From Polynucleobacter sp. JS-Safj-400b-B2 (lineage in GTDB: Bacteria > Pseudomonadota > Gammaproteobacteria > Burkholderiales > Burkholderiaceae), in contig NZ_JACVPJ010000001.1 of the NCBI RefSeq assembly GCF_018881975.1, positions 62,001 to 126,000 of the forward strand: DNA of 64,000 bases, written 5' to 3'. This document shows, one piece after another, positions 1-6,964 of this stretch (its first letter is position 1; each line of letters opens with the position of its first letter). Under the pieces are notes generated by a model that ran no database searches, was not told where the DNA came from, and saw only the letters and a program-made list of their open reading frames with translations. The position numbers were made by a program, and so were the translations under genes.

Positions 1-1157
1 CTGTCTAGTACTTGCTCAAGACCGGCAGCTAATGCTAGCAAGGTTTTGCCAGTACCAGCTTGCCCTAGTAGAGTTACAAAATCTACGTCCGGATTCATGA
101 GTAGGTTCATGGCAAAGTTCTGCTCACGGTTCCGCGCAGTAACGCTCCAGACATTATTTTTCTGATGAGAGAAGTCTCTCAATGTTTGCAGGAGAGCAGT
201 CTTGCCATTAATCTCTTTCACTTGTGCGTAGAAGGGTGTAGAGCCATCCGGATTTTCTTGATAAACAAACTGATTGACCAGCATGCTTTGTACAGATGGT
301 CCAGTTACTCTATAGAACATGGTGCCAGATTTGGAGTCAGCCCAGCTTTCCATATCCTTACCATGCTTTGGCCAAAAATCTGCTGGCAATGACATCACGC
401 CGGCATACATCAGATCACGATCTTCTAAGACCTGATCGTTGAAGTAATCCTCAGCAGGCAATCCAAGCGCACGGGCTTTAATACGCATATTGATATCTTT
501 GGATACCAACACCACTTCTTGACCTTTGCGAGTTTTTTGTAATTCACTGACAACTGCCAAAATCATGTTATCGCCTTTACCCTCAGGTAAGCCTTCGGGC
601 AATGCTTGTGTAGAGAATTTGGTTTGGAAGAAGAGGCGCCCAGTCACATCTTGGTTGCCCAGCTTATTTAGGGGAATGCCGTCATCCAAAGTACCGCTAG
701 TACCTGCGATCAACTGGTCTAAGGATCTGCTGACAGTACGAGCATTACGAGCTACCTCTGTCATGCCTTTCTTGTGGTTATCCAATTCTTCTAGAGTCGT
801 CATCGGCAGATAGAGATCGTGCTCGGAGAAGCGGAATAGGGAACTTGGGTCATGCATCAATACGTTGGTATCGAGAACAAATAAGCTCGGCGGCCCAGTG
901 CGAATTACGCGTTTAGGTTTTGCGGGTGTAGGTACTTTGCTTTCGTTTCGTGCATTGAAAGTGGGGCGATGATCCGCTTTGATCTTTTCAAGAGCTACTT
1001 CTGCAGCGGATAAATCTTCCTCTGCGTCATTGGTCCAGTCAACGGCTTCCACTACCACCGGTTTTGCTTGAGCAGGACGTTTCTTTAAGTCGGGAGTATC
1101 TTTGCGACTGAGTTTGACTTGATCAGCAATTTGAGTGGGGATTGGGGGTAGTGGCAT
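1..1157 (-). CDS. phoH: PhoH-family ATPase with N-terminal PIN domain (partial)
   Basis: The gene runs off the left edge; about 385 codons from the ATG at 1155-1157 are visible. A charged, Pro-rich stretch (residues 1-90) is followed by a PIN ribonuclease domain from about residue 91 (FVLDTNVLMHD, whose first Asp is a metal ligand), and near the window edge the PhoH ATPase domain begins with Walker A GQAGTGKT. The PIN-PhoH fusion (PhoH2/YlaK-type) is predicted to act as an RNA helicase/ribonuclease. The start has a good Shine-Dalgarno (AGGAGAG, 1158-1165 region). Upstream on the same strand lie a terminator-like hairpin and a candidate small RNA, so phoH may be attenuated or separately transcribed. 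Domain assignment is firm; the C-terminus cannot be judged. Confidence 0.93.
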   Translation of the reverse strand, partial: MPLPPIPTQIADQVKLSRKDTPDLKKRPAQAKPVVVEAVDWTNDAEEDLSAAEVALEKIKADHRPTFNARNESKVPTPAKPKRVIRTGPPSLFVLDTNVLMHDPSSLFRFSEHDLYLPMTTLEELDNHKKGMTEVARNARTVSRSLDQLIAGTSGTLDDGIPLNKLGNQDVTGRLFFQTKFSTQALPEGLPEGKGDNMILAVVSELQKTRKGQEVVLVSKDINMRIKARALGLPAEDYFNDQVLEDRDLMYAGVMSLPADFWPKHGKDMESWADSKSGTMFYRVTGPSVQSMLVNQFVYQENPDGSTPFYAQVKEINGKTALLQTLRDFSHQKNNVWSVTARNREQNFAMNLLMNPDVDFVTLLGQAGTGKTLLALAAGLEQVLD

Positions 1158-1165
1158 GTACTCTC

Positions 1166-1202
1166 CTAAAAGAAAAAACCGCCAAGCGGATTGCATTGAC
1201 GG
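1166..1202 (-). terminator. terminator-like hairpin just upstream of phoH
   Basis: On the minus strand AAACCG and CGGTTT can pair around an 18-nt interval and are followed by a run of T. The hairpin ends only about ten bases before the phoH Shine-Dalgarno. It could end transcription coming from bcp or the small RNA, or work as an attenuator for phoH. Visible structure only. Confidence 0.5.
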
Positions 1203-1232
1203 TTTATTACGAAACTGGTTGTAGTGAGGACT

Positions 1233-1258
1233 GAAAAACGGAGGGGGTTGCTCCCCGT
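1233..1258 (-). terminator. rho-independent terminator of the candidate small RNA
   Basis: On the minus strand ACGGGG pairs with CCTCCGT (one wobble) across a short A-rich loop, followed directly by TTTTT. It sits 3' of the closing stem of the candidate RNA and 75 bases before phoH. Confidence 0.6.
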
Positions 1259-1374
1259 ACCTGATCTGAGATATTCAGGTTTCTGATTCAAACGGATTGT
1301 CAGACTTTCCCGTCGTTTACGGTGCATATGAATTACTTTACCCCAAATTTTGGGGTTTGCAAGCACCTCAGATC
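1233..1374 (-). ncRNA. candidate structured small RNA, possibly 6S-like
   Basis: A consensus -10 (TATAAT, 1380-1385) lies about 6 bases before GATCTGAG (1374-1367), which pairs perfectly with CTCAGATC (1270-1263), closing a stem extended by wobble pairs. Inside are an ACCCC/GGGGT hairpin (1356-1340), a GTGC/GCAC pairing around it, an AAACG/CGTTT stem (1317-1292 region) and a TCAG/CTGA hairpin. The RNA ends in a GC-rich hairpin with UUUUU (1258-1233). The result is a stand-alone unit of about 142 nt with its own promoter box and terminator. From memory, CTGAGGTGCTTGCAA resembles the 5' end of E. coli 6S RNA (12 of 15) and the 3' strand of the stem is also similar, but 6S is usually about 180 nt. 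It could instead be a phoH leader element. Confidence 0.5.
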
Positions 1375-1379
1375 AAATT

Positions 1380-1385
1380 ATTATA
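1380..1385 (-). promoter_or_regulatory. -10 box for the candidate small RNA
   Basis: TATAAT on the minus strand, overlapping the region just after the bcp stop codon. Initiation 6-7 bases downstream would fall on the first base of the RNA's closing stem. The -35 region (within the end of bcp) is poor, as is common when a -10 is perfect. Confidence 0.5.
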
Positions 1386-1389
1386 AAAA

Positions 1390-1857
1390 TTATTTAGTGG
1401 CTTGAGCGGCTTGTAATACCTCTGTCACATGACCGGGAACCTTCAGGCCGCGCCACTCTTTTACTAGCTTGCCAGAGGAGTCAAATAAGAAGGTGCTACG
1501 TTCTACGCCACGGACTTGCTTGCCATACATATTCTTCATCTTCATGACGCCAAAGATCTGACAAAGCGTTTCTTCGGTATCGGCAACCAACTCAAATGGG
1601 AGTTCTAGTTTGCTGCGGAAATTGTCATGTGACTTGAGGCTATCGCGGGAAACTCCCACTACAAGAGTGTTGGCTTTGGTAAAGGCTTCAATATTGTCTC
1701 TAAATTCACCTGACTCAGCAGTGCAACCTGGAGTCATGTCCTTTGGATAAAAATACAGAACCAATTTTTTGCCTTCGGCGGATGATGGTGAAAACATTAA
1801 TCCGGAAGTCGCTGGAATCGCGCACTGTGGCATAGGTTGACCGATGGCTACTGTCAT
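1390..1857 (-). CDS. bcp: peroxiredoxin, BCP/PrxQ type
   Basis: A 155-residue thiol peroxidase of the AhpC/TSA thioredoxin fold that reduces hydrogen and organic peroxides in the cytoplasm with thioredoxin as donor. The peroxidatic Cys is Cys45 in YPKDMTPGCTAE. The resolving Cys that sits five residues later in E. coli Bcp is absent (Gly50); Cys12 and Cys99 are the other cysteines, so the enzyme is either 1-Cys or uses a distant resolving Cys. It is the last gene of the run containing the arn genes, 32 bases after arnD, and may be co-transcribed with them. Family certain, exact catalytic class not. Confidence 0.93.
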   Translation of the reverse strand: MTVAIGQPMPQCAIPATSGLMFSPSSAEGKKLVLYFYPKDMTPGCTAESGEFRDNIEAFTKANTLVVGVSRDSLKSHDNFRSKLELPFELVADTEETLCQIFGVMKMKNMYGKQVRGVERSTFLFDSSGKLVKEWRGLKVPGHVTEVLQAAQATK

Positions 1858-1889
1858 GATGATCCTTCGTTGGTTAATATCTCTGAGTT

Positions 1890-2807
1890 CTAGTTATTTT
1901 GAATGATTAAGTCGCCACTGCGATTGGGTATTTCACCCCAGGTCAGTGGTAATACCGCTATTTTATCGAGTTGCTTGGTGGCTTCCCAGGATTTGTGAAG
2001 CTCCCCCATAGTGACGAGCTCATGGCCTTGATTTAGCCATCCAGCCAATAGCTGCTCAAATGCCGGCAATAGCTTTTGACCTTCTAGTTCAGCGTGTAGC
2101 GTGAATACTTGGTCGTTTGGGTTGCTTTGGGTGATCTCTAATAACTTTTTAACTGCACCAAATTCATCTGCGCCATCGATGCCAATAAGTTCATCAAAGG
2201 TGGGGAGTGTAGTTGGGTACTGAACATGCTTTGCTTTGCCGGAAGGTAAGGCAAGACGATAAGGTATGAGATTGGGCTCAGCCCTGCCATCAGAAGAATA
2301 GGCAATGCCCCATTGATCGAGCTGCTCAAAGGCAGCTGCATTCATTTGCCACCCGGCAGCACCATAAGTGACTGGTGTATGACCAAAGATTTCTACAAAA
2401 CGATCCCAACTCTTTTGCATCATCGCTTTTGTCCAAGCAGCATCTTGATTACGCACTGCATCTTGCCAGGCGACATGATCCCAAGTATGAATACCTGTCT
2501 CATGACCCGCTTTGTCAATTGCACGCATTTCTGCAGCAGCTTTTTTACCGATGTCTGGTCCAGGAAGGAGAACCCCATATAGCAAGGTCTTAATGCCATA
2601 GTGCTCTACAACGGAGGTGCGGCTGACTTTCTTCAGAAAGCCTGGGCGAAAGACACGCTTCAAAGCCCAGCCAGTATGGTCAGGTCCAAGACTAAACAGG
2701 AAGGTCGCTTTAAGACCAAGACGATCTAGAGTCCGAGCTAGGTTAGGGACGCCTTCTTTAGTACCGCGTAAGGTATCTACATCAACCTTGAGAGCTATCT
2801 TAGCCAT
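1890..2807 (-). CDS. arnD: 4-deoxy-4-formamido-L-arabinose-phosphoundecaprenol deformylase ArnD
   Basis: A NodB-type polysaccharide deacetylase, 305 residues, that removes the formyl group from undecaprenyl-phosphate-Ara4FN at the inner membrane, giving the lipid donor used by ArnT. Visible features are the N-terminal catalytic Asp motif (KVDVDT, residues 8-12) and the metal-binding HTWDH (His107, His111). Length matches the family (about 300). It sits in a minus-strand cluster with all other arn functions and is followed by bcp. Identification rests on motifs plus context and is firm. Confidence 0.93.
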   Translation of the reverse strand: MAKIALKVDVDTLRGTKEGVPNLARTLDRLGLKATFLFSLGPDHTGWALKRVFRPGFLKKVSRTSVVEHYGIKTLLYGVLLPGPDIGKKAAAEMRAIDKAGHETGIHTWDHVAWQDAVRNQDAAWTKAMMQKSWDRFVEIFGHTPVTYGAAGWQMNAAAFEQLDQWGIAYSSDGRAEPNLIPYRLALPSGKAKHVQYPTTLPTFDELIGIDGADEFGAVKKLLEITQSNPNDQVFTLHAELEGQKLLPAFEQLLAGWLNQGHELVTMGELHKSWEATKQLDKIAVLPLTWGEIPNRSGDLIIQNN

Positions 2808-2829
2808 GTACCTTTGGGTCTACTTTTGC

Positions 2830-3876
2830 TTATTCTTTATCAACTAAGGTACGCGCTTTTTCAACATCTTCACGATAAGCCTCGAAAATATTCTTAAGCG
2901 CATCGCTCATGGTTGTAGTTGGCTTCCAACCTAATTCACTCATCGTATTGTCAATTGCAGGGACGCGATTTTGAACGTCTTGATAGCCTTCGCCGTAGTA
3001 AGCGCCAGAAGTAGTTTCTACAATCTTTACTTCATTAGCAGTCTTTGCATACTCAGGAATACTGCGAGCAATTTCTAGCATCTGATTGGCTAGCTCACGA
3101 ATAGAATGATTGTTCTTTGGATTGCCGATGTTATAGATCTTGCCATTAGCAATATCATCTTTGTTGTCGATGATACGCATTAAGGCATCAATGCCATCAT
3201 CAACGTAAGTAAAGGCACGTTTCTGTGCGCCACCGTCAACCACGTTGATAGATTCGCCACGAACTATGTGACCTAGGAACTGAGTCACTACACGGGAAGA
3301 ACCTTCTTTTGGTGTGTAGATACTATCTAGACCGGGGCCAATCCAGTTAAACGGGCGGAAGAGGGTAAAGCGTAAGCCTTCCATGCCATAACCCCAGATC
3401 ACACGATCCATGAGTTGCTTGGAACAAGCGTAGATCCAGCGCGGCTTATTAATTGGACCGTAAACCATATTCGATTTAGCAGGATCAAATTCGCTATCTT
3501 CACACATTCCATATACTTCAGAAGTTGATGGGAACACTAAATGCTTCTTGTATTTGACTGCTGAGCGCACGATGGGGAGATTGGCTTCGAAGTCGAGCTC
3601 AAATACCTTAAGTGGTTGCTGGACATAAGTTGCAGGAGTTGCAATCGCAACTAAAGGGAGAATAACGTCGCATTTGCGGATATGGTATTCAACCCATTCT
3701 TTATTAATGGTGATATCACCTTCGAAGAAGTGCATGCGTGGATGATTGACTAAGTCACCAAGACGATCATTTTGCATATCCATGCCATAGACATCCCAGT
3801 CGGTTGTCTCGAGAATGCGCTTGGAAAGGTGGTGGCCAATAAAACCATTAACACCAAGAATGAGTACTTTTTTCAT
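2830..3876 (-). CDS. arnA: UDP-glucuronate oxidative decarboxylase (ArnA C-terminal half as a separate protein)
   Basis: A 348-residue extended SDR equal to the dehydrogenase half of E. coli ArnA, which oxidises UDP-GlcA at C4 and decarboxylates it to UDP-4-keto-arabinose. It has the Rossmann motif GVNGFIG (8-14), the Tyr149-x3-Lys153 pair (YACSK), and the Ser119-Glu120 pair in PSTSEVYG that corresponds to the ArnA residues used for decarboxylation. In enterobacteria this domain is fused to a formyltransferase; here the formyltransferase is the next gene upstream (3925-4794), 48 bases away. The neighbours complete the Ara4N pathway. Confidence 0.93.
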   Translation of the reverse strand: MKKVLILGVNGFIGHHLSKRILETTDWDVYGMDMQNDRLGDLVNHPRMHFFEGDITINKEWVEYHIRKCDVILPLVAIATPATYVQQPLKVFELDFEANLPIVRSAVKYKKHLVFPSTSEVYGMCEDSEFDPAKSNMVYGPINKPRWIYACSKQLMDRVIWGYGMEGLRFTLFRPFNWIGPGLDSIYTPKEGSSRVVTQFLGHIVRGESINVVDGGAQKRAFTYVDDGIDALMRIIDNKDDIANGKIYNIGNPKNNHSIRELANQMLEIARSIPEYAKTANEVKIVETTSGAYYGEGYQDVQNRVPAIDNTMSELGWKPTTTMSDALKNIFEAYREDVEKARTLVDKE

Positions 3877-3924
3877 CTTTACTGCCTCGTTTTAATCTAA
3901 TAAGTGTTGCTGCTCAGTTGCCAT

Positions 3925-4794
3925 TTAATTGCTAGCTGGAAACCATTCCAGTACTTCCACTGCTTGATGGTCGCCACAAATGCCGAATACCCGATTATCA
4001 ACCACTTGGATGCCACAAACCCCAAGATCGAGATTGGCTGGAAATGGCCCATTTAGGCTGGTGCGGGCCACGATCATGGTCTTGCCATCATGTGCCGTAA
4101 AGGCCCCTGGATAAGGAGGTGCAACCGCTCTAACGAGGTCATGGACCTGTTTAGCAGTCTGATTCCAATGAATTTGGCCATCTGCAGGCTTTCTACCGCC
4201 AAAATAGCTGCCTTTTTGGAGCTCGTTCGCCTTGCGGGGAACAATTCCTTTTAGAAGGCTAGGCAGGACCTGATCGATCACGTTCACGGCAGCCTGACTG
4301 ACCTTAGCAAATACATTAGTAGCGGTTTCATCTGGGCCGATGCTGACGGCTGCTTGCCCAACAATATCTCCTGCGTCCGGTTTTGCTTCCATGACGTGTA
4401 AAGTTGCGCCAGTCTCAGTCTCGCCATGCAGAATGGCCCAATTAACCGGTGCACGTCCTCGGTATTTGGGAAGAAGCGAGCCATGCATATTGAGTGCGGC
4501 AATTTTTGCGCATTGCAAAATCTGCCCCGGAATCATGAAGCGATAGTAGAAAGAAAAAATGTAATCTGGTGCTATCGCTTGAAACTTCGGAAGTAAAGTA
4601 AGCAACTCATCAGCGCTGGGTGTGATGTAAGAAATAGCTTTTTCTAGACAGAGTTTTTCAACGCTTCCAAACCAAACATTCTCATTGGGGTCGTCTTGGT
4701 GGGTTACCACTAAATCGACTTTTATGCCTGCGTTGAGAAGTGCTTTGAGGCAACTGACGCCAACATCGTGATAAGCAAAGACGACTGCGTGCAA
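3925..4794 (-). CDS. UDP-4-amino-4-deoxy-L-arabinose formyltransferase (ArnA N-terminal half as a separate protein)
   Basis: A 289-residue member of the Fmt family that uses N10-formyl-tetrahydrofolate to formylate UDP-Ara4N. The catalytic set is present at the same numbers known for E. coli ArnA: Asn102 and His104 (NMHGSLLPKYRGRAP) and Asp140 (KPDAGD). A C-terminal OB-like domain follows (about 200-289). Its start codon directly abuts the arnC stop (4795), so the two genes are translationally close. The separation of this domain from the decarboxylase is the main difference from the enterobacterial operon. Confidence 0.92.
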   Translation of the reverse strand: MHAVVFAYHDVGVSCLKALLNAGIKVDLVVTHQDDPNENVWFGSVEKLCLEKAISYITPSADELLTLLPKFQAIAPDYIFSFYYRFMIPGQILQCAKIAALNMHGSLLPKYRGRAPVNWAILHGETETGATLHVMEAKPDAGDIVGQAAVSIGPDETATNVFAKVSQAAVNVIDQVLPSLLKGIVPRKANELQKGSYFGGRKPADGQIHWNQTAKQVHDLVRAVAPPYPGAFTAHDGKTMIVARTSLNGPFPANLDLGVCGIQVVDNRVFGICGDHQAVEVLEWFPASN

Positions 4795-5757
4795 TTATTT
4801 TTTCTCTAAAACGGTTTGCACAACATAGCGAGGACGCTTGCGGATTTGCTGATAGATGCGACCAATATACTCACCTAATAGACCGAGTCCAAAGAGCATC
4901 ACACCAATCAAGAAGAAGGTAAGAGCAAAGAGGGTAAAAACACCCTCAACCTCAGCGCCCAGAACAAAGCGGCGCACTAGCAGGTAGATAAACAAGCTAC
5001 CAGCTGCAAGAGAGAGAAGCATGCCGAGTATTGAGAAAATCTGCAAGGGCATAACAGAAAATCCAGTCACTAAATCAAAGTTCAGACGAATCAATTGATA
5101 CAAACTGTATTTAGATTCACCAGCAAAACGCTCTTCATGCTTAACAGTAATCTCTACTGGATTTGCAGAAAAGGTATAAGCCAGTGCTGGAATAAAAGTA
5201 TTGCTCTCATCACATTGACGAACTAGATCAACAATGCGGCGACTATAGCCACGCAACATGCAGCCTTGATCAGTCATCGTGATACGGGTAATGTTTTCAC
5301 GCAAGCGATTCATGGCGCGCGAAGCAAATTTTCTAAAGAAGCTATCACGGCGATCGGCACGAATAGTGCCAACGTAATCATGACCTTTTAAGAGTTGCTC
5401 AGTGAGCGCATCAATTTCTTCAGGGGGATTTTGTAAGTCTGCATCTAAGGTGATGATGTGTTCGCCTTTGGCGTATTCAAAGCCGGCCATGATCGCCATA
5501 TGTTGACCAAAGTTGCTGTGGAATAAAACAGCACGAGTCACCTCGGGACGCAATTCAACTTGCTTGGAAAGAATGCCGGCGGAACGATCTGTACTGCCGT
5601 CATTTACGAATACGATCTCGTAGCTGATATTGCGTTTGCTGGCCAGAGCATCTAATGCTGGATAGAGGCGACTAAACAGGGCCTCTAGTCCGTCCTCCTC
5701 GTTGTAAACGGGGATAACAATACTGAGTGTTGGGTTGGCAACTAAATTTGCAGTCAT
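4795..5757 (-). CDS. arnC: undecaprenyl-phosphate 4-deoxy-4-formamido-L-arabinose transferase ArnC
   Basis: A 320-residue GT2 glycosyltransferase that moves Ara4FN from UDP to undecaprenyl phosphate on the cytoplasmic face. The N-terminal GT-A domain (about 10-220) carries VNDGSTD and the metal-binding Asp105-Ala-Asp107 (TLDADLQNP). Two strongly hydrophobic segments (about 235-262 and 270-300) are the expected C-terminal membrane hairpin. Length fits ArnC (about 322). It lies between arnB and the formyltransferase gene. The same architecture occurs in dolichol-phosphate mannose synthase-like enzymes, but the arn context settles the call. Confidence 0.92.
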   Translation of the reverse strand: MTANLVANPTLSIVIPVYNEEDGLEALFSRLYPALDALASKRNISYEIVFVNDGSTDRSAGILSKQVELRPEVTRAVLFHSNFGQHMAIMAGFEYAKGEHIITLDADLQNPPEEIDALTEQLLKGHDYVGTIRADRRDSFFRKFASRAMNRLRENITRITMTDQGCMLRGYSRRIVDLVRQCDESNTFIPALAYTFSANPVEITVKHEERFAGESKYSLYQLIRLNFDLVTGFSVMPLQIFSILGMLLSLAAGSLFIYLLVRRFVLGAEVEGVFTLFALTFFLIGVMLFGLGLLGEYIGRIYQQIRKRPRYVVQTVLEKK

Positions 5758-5798
5758 GGCGCAATTTTGCCTGATTCTGTAGGTTTAACCCAAGAACA

Positions 5799-6953
5799 CT
5801 AGTTTTTTCGGTATTTCTGCAAAATTCCGACCAATCCGCTGGCTATGCGGCCAATATCCTCATCGGTCATTGCGGGAAATAAGGGGAGAGTGAGAATGGA
5901 TCTGCCAATGCGTTCAGCAATTGGCGTATCCGATGTTTTGTAATCTTGATTTTTATAAAGAGTAAATCCAGTAATTGCAGGGTAATGAACGCCAGTGCCA
6001 ATACCAAGATCTTTTAACTCGGTCATCACTTGGGCGCGGTCTGTATTTAATTGATCAAGCGGCAAAACAACTTGAAACATATGCCAGTTACTATCAGTGA
6101 AATTTTCTACTGGAAGTTCTAAGCGCAAACTCTTCAATCCAACAGATTTCAATTCAGTACGAATCACATCAAAGTATTGACGGGCAAGTGCAGCACGACG
6201 TGCTTGATAAGAGGGGAGCTGCTTCAGTTGCTCAAGACCAATTGCTGCGTTCACATCAGTTAAGTTATCTTTTCCACCTAATACATCAACATCCATACCG
6301 TCCATACCTTGACGGGTCAAACCTTGAAGGCGGAACTTCTCGGCAAGCTTTGCTTCATCGAGATTATTGAGAACAAGGCAGCCACCCTCAACGGTAGTGA
6401 GATTCTTGTTGGCTTGAAAGCTAAAGCTCACCAGGTCGCCAAAGCTACCAATCTTCTTACCTTGCCACTGTGACCCAAAGGCTTGCGCTGCATCTTCGAT
6501 GACGCGAAGATTGTGTTGTTTTGCCAATGCGTAGAGCTGGTCCATATCCACAGGTAGACCAGCTAAATAGACTGGCATGATTGCACGAGTCTTTGAAGTG
6601 ATTGCAGCAGCAACTTTATTCAGATCAATATTGCGTGTAACGGGATCAATATCCACAAATACTGGTTTGGCGCCAACGCCCAAAATCACATTAGAAGTTG
6701 CTACCCAAGAAATTGGAGTGGTAATTACTTCATCGCCATCACCAATGCCGGCAACTTGCAGAGCGATCTTCATGGTTGCGGTGCCATTGGCAAAACAGCG
6801 TACCGGACGACCGCCAAAGTATTGACTTAAAGCAGCTTCAAACTCGGCCAACTTCGGTCCGGATGTCACCCATCCTGAACGCAATACCTCTGAAACAGCA
6901 TCAATGGTTTCTTGATTAAAGCTAGGGCGTGTGAAGGGGATGAAGTTTGACAT
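5799..6953 (-). CDS. arnB: UDP-4-amino-4-deoxy-L-arabinose--oxoglutarate aminotransferase ArnB
   Basis: A 384-residue DegT/DnrJ/EryC1 sugar aminotransferase that converts UDP-4-keto-arabinose to UDP-L-Ara4N with glutamate and PLP. The PLP lysine is Lys183 in FSFQANKNLTT, and EDAAQAFG (around 153-160) holds the Asp that contacts the PLP nitrogen. Length agrees with E. coli ArnB (about 380). The gene is 11 bases downstream of arnT and 41 bases upstream of arnC, consistent with one transcript. Confidence 0.93.
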   Translation of the reverse strand: MSNFIPFTRPSFNQETIDAVSEVLRSGWVTSGPKLAEFEAALSQYFGGRPVRCFANGTATMKIALQVAGIGDGDEVITTPISWVATSNVILGVGAKPVFVDIDPVTRNIDLNKVAAAITSKTRAIMPVYLAGLPVDMDQLYALAKQHNLRVIEDAAQAFGSQWQGKKIGSFGDLVSFSFQANKNLTTVEGGCLVLNNLDEAKLAEKFRLQGLTRQGMDGMDVDVLGGKDNLTDVNAAIGLEQLKQLPSYQARRAALARQYFDVIRTELKSVGLKSLRLELPVENFTDSNWHMFQVVLPLDQLNTDRAQVMTELKDLGIGTGVHYPAITGFTLYKNQDYKTSDTPIAERIGRSILTLPLFPAMTDEDIGRIASGLVGILQKYRKN

Positions 6954-6964
6954 GGTGTCCTATA

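Noticed and set aside
1250-1320. Resemblance to RNase P (GGGAAAGTC) and to the 4.5S RNA core (TCAGGTACGGGGAGCA)
   Set aside because: Only short local matches; the surrounding conserved helices of either RNA are absent and the sizes do not fit.
1166-1366. 66-codon minus-strand frame upstream of phoH
   Set aside because: It runs through the terminator and closing stem of the candidate small RNA, has no clear SD, and its composition is that of structured RNA.
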